In this document: in pieces, positions 58,381 to 64,000 of the stretch
Numbering within the stretch: position 1 is the first letter of the stretch
Layout: the number at the start of each line of letters is the position of its first letter
Origin: Turnera subulata
Lineage: Eukaryota; Streptophyta; Magnoliopsida; Malpighiales; Passifloraceae
Length of the DNA stretch: 64,000 bases
Reading direction: 5' to 3'
Assembly: GCA_028386065.3 (NCBI GenBank)
Contig: JAKUCV010001077.1
Location: 62,001-126,000 of the forward strand
Made by a program: the position numbers and the translations under genes
Notes under the pieces: model-generated
What the model was told of the DNA's origin: nothing
Seen by the model: only the letters and a program-made list of their open reading frames with translations
The model's database searches: none

Positions 58381-58931
58381 AATTTCCGAAACTGGCAGAC
58401 ATGACCGCCGGAGCCAAGAAATGACCGCCAAGCCTTACAACATGACCGCCAAGCACAAAGAGATGACTGACAAGCACTAAGGAAGACTGCCAAGCCCATA
58501 GCTATAGTGCACCCCTACTCTTATTTTGACCGAGTTTTCCTTATTTTGACTCCAATCCGATTTTTGTACGCAAAGTAAGGATTCTCAGACCAGAAAAACT
58601 CCATTTTCATGAGAAAATTTCCATATTACTTCCATATTAACTCTATTACTTAATCCTCACTTCAAGAATTTCAATTATTCCTCTTTTCTCCACAAAATAG
58701 GCAAAATAATCAACTAACTTATATTGGGCCTCTAATCCAACAAAAAATCAGAGGGAAATAACTCAGAAAATTCATGCTAAGTCTGGCCATGATTAAATGG
58801 AAGGTTCATGAATTTATTTATTGGGTTTTTAAGTCAAATTAAAGTCCAAAAATTAATAAAATTAAGCTTGGGCTCTAAAATACAAAAATAAACCAATAAA
58901 ACAAATGGATGGCTAAATTTGAGTGTTCACA
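58381..58931 (-). mobile_element. 5' LTR of the Ogre/Tat-like element, U3 side (continuation)
   Basis: The minus strand begins TGTGAACACTCAAATTTAGC at 58931. Together with 48924-49984 it forms one LTR with TGTGA...TCACA ends. It resumes right after the TSD of the inserted element. Confidence 0.75.
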
Positions 58932-61139
58932 GGTTAATAGGCTTGCGACCTCACACCGCACACTACGTCACATGTGAGTAGGCCAAACTATCCCTTAGTG
59001 ACGGTCGTTTAGCCCCCAACCAACGTCTACGCTGCGCAGGGTGCAATATTGTGTGATGCGTATTGACACGTCTACTAAACACACTCCAGGGATGTAAGTC
59101 TATACATGAGCATTGATGATTATTTTTTGGTGTTGTTACCCAGTAGTCGATCTACCTTGTTTTAGGAATCCACAATCGCTTACATTGAACATTGAATCAC
59201 ATGTTTTTCAAATCAAAAAACAAATCAAGCCAAGGCGTGTTGTCTGCACAATCCAGAGTTTTCTCAAAAAATTGTTTTCAAAGGAAAAAAAGAACATGTT
59301 TTACGAGTATACCCCGTCTTACTTTCCTATCACGTTTTGAGAAAACAAAGCTTAAGCCTAGGATTCCTGATAGCCATGAACTTTACTAGTAGGGAATTGA
59401 ACCCTTAGGATACCCTGGGTGAGTAATGCCTTAGTTGGAAGGAGAGATGAAGAAATCAAGGACGCACCCCGATGTAATAACCGCGTGAGTGGAAGATAGA
59501 CAAGGAGAAAGTGGAGACACTGAGACATGTGGATGTACCCTAAGGCGATAGGTGGGAAGTGTATAATTAGACAAGGTAACCAGGATGAGTCGCGTATCAA
59601 GAGACCGTCCAGTTACAAGGAGAAGCGGATAGGAAAGTGCAGGTAGAGTTGACCAGACACCCCTGGGCTGAATGTGTTACTCAATCAAGGAGTATTGTGT
59701 AGACAAGACGAGAAGTTGAGTTACTAAACCGAGCTGATGAGTGGAGTTGAGGTGCAGATGAGCTGAGTTGATGGGTTGAGACAACGCCGTTGGGCTTTCT
59801 TGTGAGAGGGGATGTAAGCCCCAATATTTTAGAAAAATGAGGCGAATTAGTGAGATAACTTTGAGAGGGAGATGTAAGCCCCAATTTTTATTTGTGACCA
59901 AGTTGATGACCCGAGCCGAGGAGCCAAACTAACAAGCCAAGTTGTTTAGTCGAAATGATGAGTAGAGTTGAGGAGTCAAGTTAATAAGATGGTATGAAGC
60001 GATAATGATGAGGTAATGGAGATGATACATTCCAAGGAGTGGACAAGGAGCGCAAGTGAGGAGAGAATCGACTAGAGACCATTGGCCGAATTGCTAATTA
60101 TAGAAAGATGATGACCGAGAGTTAAGAGAGGCAGAGTAGTTGCTCTTCGTGGTCCGAAATAGGAGTCGAAATGAGGGGAGTGATTATTTGGTGATACATA
60201 TTAATAGTATCGTTGTGATTTTCATGTAAGGGAATGACATCTAATATTTGGTATCCGTGTGGCGTGTTGATTGAGAATGACATCATGATATCCCATCGGA
60301 ACAATATAGGGGACCGTAAAACGAACTACGAAGACCTGATTCTGTGAATGTAACCTAGTCCTACTCGAGCCAACCTCCAAACACTTACCCTCACCAATTC
60401 CGAAACACACACCCGCACTAGCCTTCAAACAACCGTTGAACCCAGCCTCCGTATTGATCCCATCACATTCACTATGAACACTTGTTGCTTCCGAGAGATG
60501 AATTTAGCTTCCAAAAGAATTTTATTCAGGTGCACTTGTTTAAAAGGGTCATTCCCCTCGAAAAAAAAATTCAAAAAAAAAAGAACAAGAAAAAATGAAA
60601 AAAATAAGAAAAAACAAGGGAGTGACACTTAAGTGCTTGACTGTTGATTCATCACCCATTTTCTTGAAACCGAGATAAGTGTTCCCTCATCAAACCATTA
60701 TCTTGACCTTCCCACAAAACACCTTCTTGACAAATACTTCAAACACGAGACACCACATTCACAGACACGTTGGCAATCCGGCAACGGGCTTGGTTTTATC
60801 AAATTGTTGGTTCCCGGATTGATTCAATGGAAAGAATGGAGTTGTTCCAAGATGGACGTGCCACAGTATTGATTGTATCACCAGATCCCCTTCTTCGAAC
60901 TCATTTCCCAGCTCCTAGGAAGTTGTAGTTTTCAATCGAGCCCGCCTCTCTCAATAGCCTTGCTTTGCATTCGATTATTAGTGATATACACTTCCAGATG
61001 ACTCTTAAATTCCTTGTTAATCCTTCACTAAAGTAGATAGTCTACTTCTCAGATGATCATCCAAGTACACTTAGCCTGAGGGGTCTATATTTTCCTTGAG
61101 CTTAACGATCTTGGTACTTCCTTAGTGTCTATGGCTGTT
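58932..61139. other. Flank of the Ogre/Tat-like element; unassigned repeats
   Basis: No recognisable gene. GATGTAAGCCCCAAT occurs twice about 60 bp apart (59813 and 59872), and AGTTGATGnnnnGAG-type words repeat through 59720-59970, so this is old repeat DNA. 60560-60625 is an A-rich run. 58932-59100 may be the original target DNA of the LTR ending at 58931. Confidence 0.35.
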
Positions 61140-63200
61140 GTTTCCCGAGAATAAAAAAGAAAAGAAATGAAAAAAAAGAAAAGAAAAAAAAAAGAAGAGA
61201 GCCTGCTAGATTGAAAACCTGAAAGGCCAGTATAGGCAAAAGTTAAGGCCAGAAGAGAAAATGAGGATAGTAGCTAATGATGATAAAGACATACCAACAC
61301 ACTAACTATGTTTCTCCTAGTAGTAAAGACTGCTCATTGAAAATAGATCACTCTGTCACCACGCCATGTACAGCCATCCGGGAAAATCGCCTCTATACAG
61401 CATCAAATGGATATCCACTTAGCCATCAACCTTATGATTCTTCATCCAAACTTTTCCAACAAGAAGTGCTTACCTCCGGGGTCCTGGTTAGAATTTGAAG
61501 GGAATAAGTTCATAGTCGTTAGGAATCCTTCTCTGTGAAGCTTTTGCATTTTGATAGGATAACTCGCCTTGTTTTGAAATTGCTTGACTCTCACCATGGC
61601 TGGTTGATTTTCTAGAGTTCATACATCATGTTAGGGGCATTTTGCACACAAAACATACCATGTAGAAAAAGATAGCACTTGCATTTCTAAAAAAAGAGCA
61701 AAAACAACAACACATCATGTAGACGTAGGAAGAACTTGCATCATGTAAAGACTAGGGGCACGTCCATGCATTAAAGGGATAAGCACATTTTAGACATGCT
61801 CATGCATCGTTTAGACATAGGACGTGGATTCCTTAGACGAGGTTGACTTGGTTGAAATACATTTTCCATAAAAAGAGACGACAACAAAAACTCATCATCT
61901 TGTGTAGACTTGGAGATCCTAGTGTTGTTAGCGAGAGGGGCTTGGCATGCCCAAATCTTGGAGATAGTGTTGATTGTGGACCAGTAGGCACGCCATGCCC
62001 ATATTTGAGAATTGGATTAATGTCGTGTTTCATCCCTGTGTTGCCCCCTCGAATTGAAATTCATCCTTGTGTTGAGTTTGGATTGGTTTTGATCCCTCAT
62101 TTGGTCAATTTTTTAAGGTTTTAGTCCTTTTTACCGATTTTACCCCTAAATTCAGCACTTTACTATTCAAACTACTTTACCCACCCAAAATTCGACCCAA
62201 CTAACTGACCCAACTCGGAACCCCATTAAAAAACCTCCAATAAATATATAACTCTACCTCCCAATATCAAAACTTTGGAAATCATTAAAAAAAGACAAAA
62301 AAAATTTAAAAATTTTTTAAAAATAAAAAATCATAAAGTAAATTTTTTTTTAGTTTAAGATTTTTAAAAAAATATAATTTTTCTGGACGTGTGGAGAAGA
62401 AAGGAGGGAAAAAAGAAAAAAAAAACAAAAGTAGATAACAAAATTAAATTTTTGAATTTTTAAATTAAAAAATAATTTAAATTATGATTTTTAATTTTTT
62501 GAAAAATTTTAAAAATAATTTGTATTTTTTATAATTTTTAAATTTTTGATGTTGAGGGGGAAGGAGGAGGAGGACAAGAAGAAGAAAAAAATATAAAAAG
62601 AGAAAAGGAAAAAACATGTGGGGAAGAAAGGTTTAAATTTTTAAATTTTTAAAATTAAAAAAAATTGATTTATGCTTTTTTAATTTTAAAACAAATTTAA
62701 AAAATAATTTGTATTTTTTATGATTTTAAAATTTTTGATGTTGGGAGGTTGAGTTATTTGTTTATTGGAGATTTTTGAATAGGGTTCCGAGTTGGGTCGA
62801 ATTTCGGGTGGGTAAACCGGTTTGAAAAGTAAAGTGCTGAATTTAGGGGTAAATTGGTAAAAAGGACTAAAACCTTAAAAAATTGACCAACTGAGGGATC
62901 AAAACCAATCAAAACTCAACACAAGGATGAATTTCAATTCGAGGAGGCAACACAGGGATGAAACGTGACATTAATCGTTTGAGAATTAGATTCTAGCCGC
63001 AGACAAAGGGGCATCTTATGTCTTGGTTTTTGACTCGCCAAGATGACACCACACATTATGGGCATAGCTGCCCGAGAATTTGGGGTATTCCTACATTTTG
63101 AGCATTCTCGATGGAACGAGTTGTAAGGCCCAACCTTTTGTGAAATGATACGAGGGGCACGGCGGGTCCGTGCTGATGAGGAAAGACACAAGGGGCATAC
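61140..63200 (+). mobile_element. Tat/Ogre-like 3' tail, + orientation, split by a MITE
   Basis: GCCTGCTAGATTGAAAACCT at 61200 and the following AAAAGTTAAGGCC match minus-strand 45740-45840. GGGGCA words recur (61632, 61751, 63009, 63154, 63193), as in 44970-45120. No coding region. It is interrupted at 62014-62977. Confidence 0.45.
62014..62977. mobile_element. Mutator-like MITE with long terminal inverted repeats (about 0.96 kb)
   Basis: The left arm (62015 to about 62280) and right arm (about 62735 to 62976) are inverted copies. Both contain TTGAAATTCATCC, GGTTTTGATCCCTCA, TTTAGTCCTTTTTACC and TCGACCCAACT in the same order. The flanks TTTGAGAATT (62004-62013 and 62978-62987) are a perfect 10-bp direct repeat, in the 9-11 bp size range of Mutator-like insertions. 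The core (62290-62730) is extremely AT-rich and contains an internal duplication of AATTTTTGATGTTG with its flanks. No transposase. It is non-autonomous and inserted in the Tat-like tail. Confidence 0.85.
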
Positions 63201-63498
63201 TGTTAGAACTCATGGTTCATTACAGGTTTTAATAATTGACAAACCAGTTCCAGATCATGACAAAGATGAAGGAAAAAGAATGAAGCAAAAAGAAATGAAA
63301 GCAAATCAATCCTCAAGTCAAAGAAACCAAATCAAGAGCAAAGGATCAAAGTGAATGAGCACAAGAATTGAAGAGCCAAGAAAGAAGAGTTAGATCCATA
63401 AATTGTACAAGGTATAACACTCAACTCTTCTAGGACATTGGCTCAAAATAAGATGAATTTTGCTCATGCATAACATAACATACTTCCAAGCATAAAAA

Positions 63499-63679
63499 NN
63501 NNNNNNNNNNNNNNNNNNNNNNNNNNNNNNNNNNNNNNNNNNNNNNNNNNNNNNNNNNNNNNNNNNNNNNNNNNNNNNNNNNNNNNNNNNNNNNNNNNNN
63601 NNNNNNNNNNNNNNNNNNNNNNNNNNNNNNNNNNNNNNNNNNNNNNNNNNNNNNNNNNNNNNNNNNNNNNNNNNNNNNN
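63499..63679. other. Assembly gap (181 N)
   Basis: Run of N. It lies at the edge of the ACATCGATGT tandem repeats, which probably caused the assembly break. Confidence 1.
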
Positions 63680-63684
63680 CATTT

Positions 63685-64000
63685 GTAACACCGATGTTCC
63701 ATATTGGTCAGTCTCAATTTGTTTTTGCCGAGCCAAAATAACATCGATGTTGCCTTCTAAACATCGATGTTCCTGCCTTCAAAGAATTTTCCAAAAATTG
63801 GCAGTAGGCAAATAACATCGATGTCGGCATCCTAAACATCGATGTTCTCATGACCGTTGCATTTGAAAATATCCTTTACATAAGCAAATCATCGATGTTG
63901 GATTTCATAACATCGATGTTGGCATCCTAAACATCGATGTTCTCATGACCGTTGCATTTGAAAATATCCTTTACATAAGCAAATCATCGATGTTGGATTT
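63685..64000 (+). repeat. 95-bp tandem repeat with ACATCGATGT palindromes
   Basis: GGCATCCTAAACATCGATGT starts at 63826 and again at 63921, giving a 95-bp period with near-identical units. Each unit has about three copies of the palindrome AACATCGATGTT or close variants. Looser copies lie at 63743 and 63762. The array continues past the window. Confidence 0.85.

Larger units (their letters stand above)
63201..64000 (+). mobile_element. Probable copia (SIRE-type) LTR start, running off the window
   Basis: It begins TGTTAGAACTCATGGTTCAT, with TTTTAATAATTGACAAACCA shortly after, a pattern of SIRE-type LTRs. It contains the gap and the ATCGAT-rich tandem repeats. The right end is outside the window, so the call is tentative. 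Confidence 0.4.

Noticed and set aside
60540..60630. Poly-A stretch as a retroposon (SINE/LINE) tail
   Set aside because: The A run is interrupted by G and C. I see no upstream pol III boxes or LINE coding sequence and no flanking duplication.
63685..64000. Regular palindromic repeats that could suggest a CRISPR-like array
   Set aside because: The units are near-identical over the full 95 bp with no unique spacers, and the context is plant repeat DNA. It is an ordinary tandem repeat.

Overview
This window looks like repeat-packed, heterochromatin-like DNA from a flowering plant nuclear genome. I found no host gene, tRNA, rRNA or CRISPR array that I could support. Almost everything recognisable is plant LTR retrotransposon: Ty3/gypsy Tekay/Del-like, Tat-lineage and Ogre/Tat-like elements, and Ty1/copia SIRE-like elements. 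There is also one non-autonomous Mutator-like DNA transposon. I cannot name the species. A 181-base assembly gap lies near the right end.

Layout. 1-5336 is the end of a decayed Tekay/Del-like chromovirus (integrase, chromodomain) and its 3.8 kb 3' LTR. 5337-7017 is featureless AT-rich DNA. 7018-8190 is a SIRE-like repeat. 8191-27153 is a Tat-lineage gypsy element on the + strand with a truncated 5' LTR, PBS, gag, protease, RT-RNase H, a second archaeal-type RNase H, integrase, PPT and 3' LTR. About 10 kb between its integrase and PPT carries genes on the opposite strand. 27154-44944 holds two SIRE-like gag remnants on the minus strand; one is split by a 12.5 kb LTR-internal-LTR-internal-LTR array of pol-less elements. 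44945-58931 is an Ogre/Tat-like element on the minus strand with a gag pseudogene, PBS and 5' LTR. Its LTR is split by a complete 8.4 kb pol-less element flanked by a target-site duplication. 58932-63200 is a tail of the same general Tat/Ogre kind, interrupted by a 0.96 kb Mutator-type inverted-repeat element. 63201-64000 looks like a copia LTR with 95-bp tandem repeats that runs off the window.

The most unusual content is the antisense cargo of the Tat element (16221-25931, minus strand). A large gene with a plant-mobile-domain-like N-terminus and a coiled-coil C-terminus (22147-25931) is followed by six small antisense ORFs. Five of the six align with each other without gaps over about 45 residues around a W-x2-W / VYWGDWRD block, so they are a tandemly expanded family. 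Most have their own TATA-like box 45-95 bp upstream of the ATG, and some have an AATAAA downstream. This suggests independent transcription units carried inside a retrotransposon. Several are broken by only one or two stop codons, of kinds compatible with C-to-T decay of methylated DNA. Their function is unknown.

The Tekay-like LTR family is also notable. One copy belongs to an element with pol (1-5336), and five copies flank short internal regions with no coding capacity (28527-41068 and 49985-58375). The window therefore shows both a likely autonomous partner and its large non-autonomous derivatives. All six LTRs keep an ACGT-centred palindrome at the same site, beside a telo-box in most copies and with GGCCCA-type motifs in blocks.
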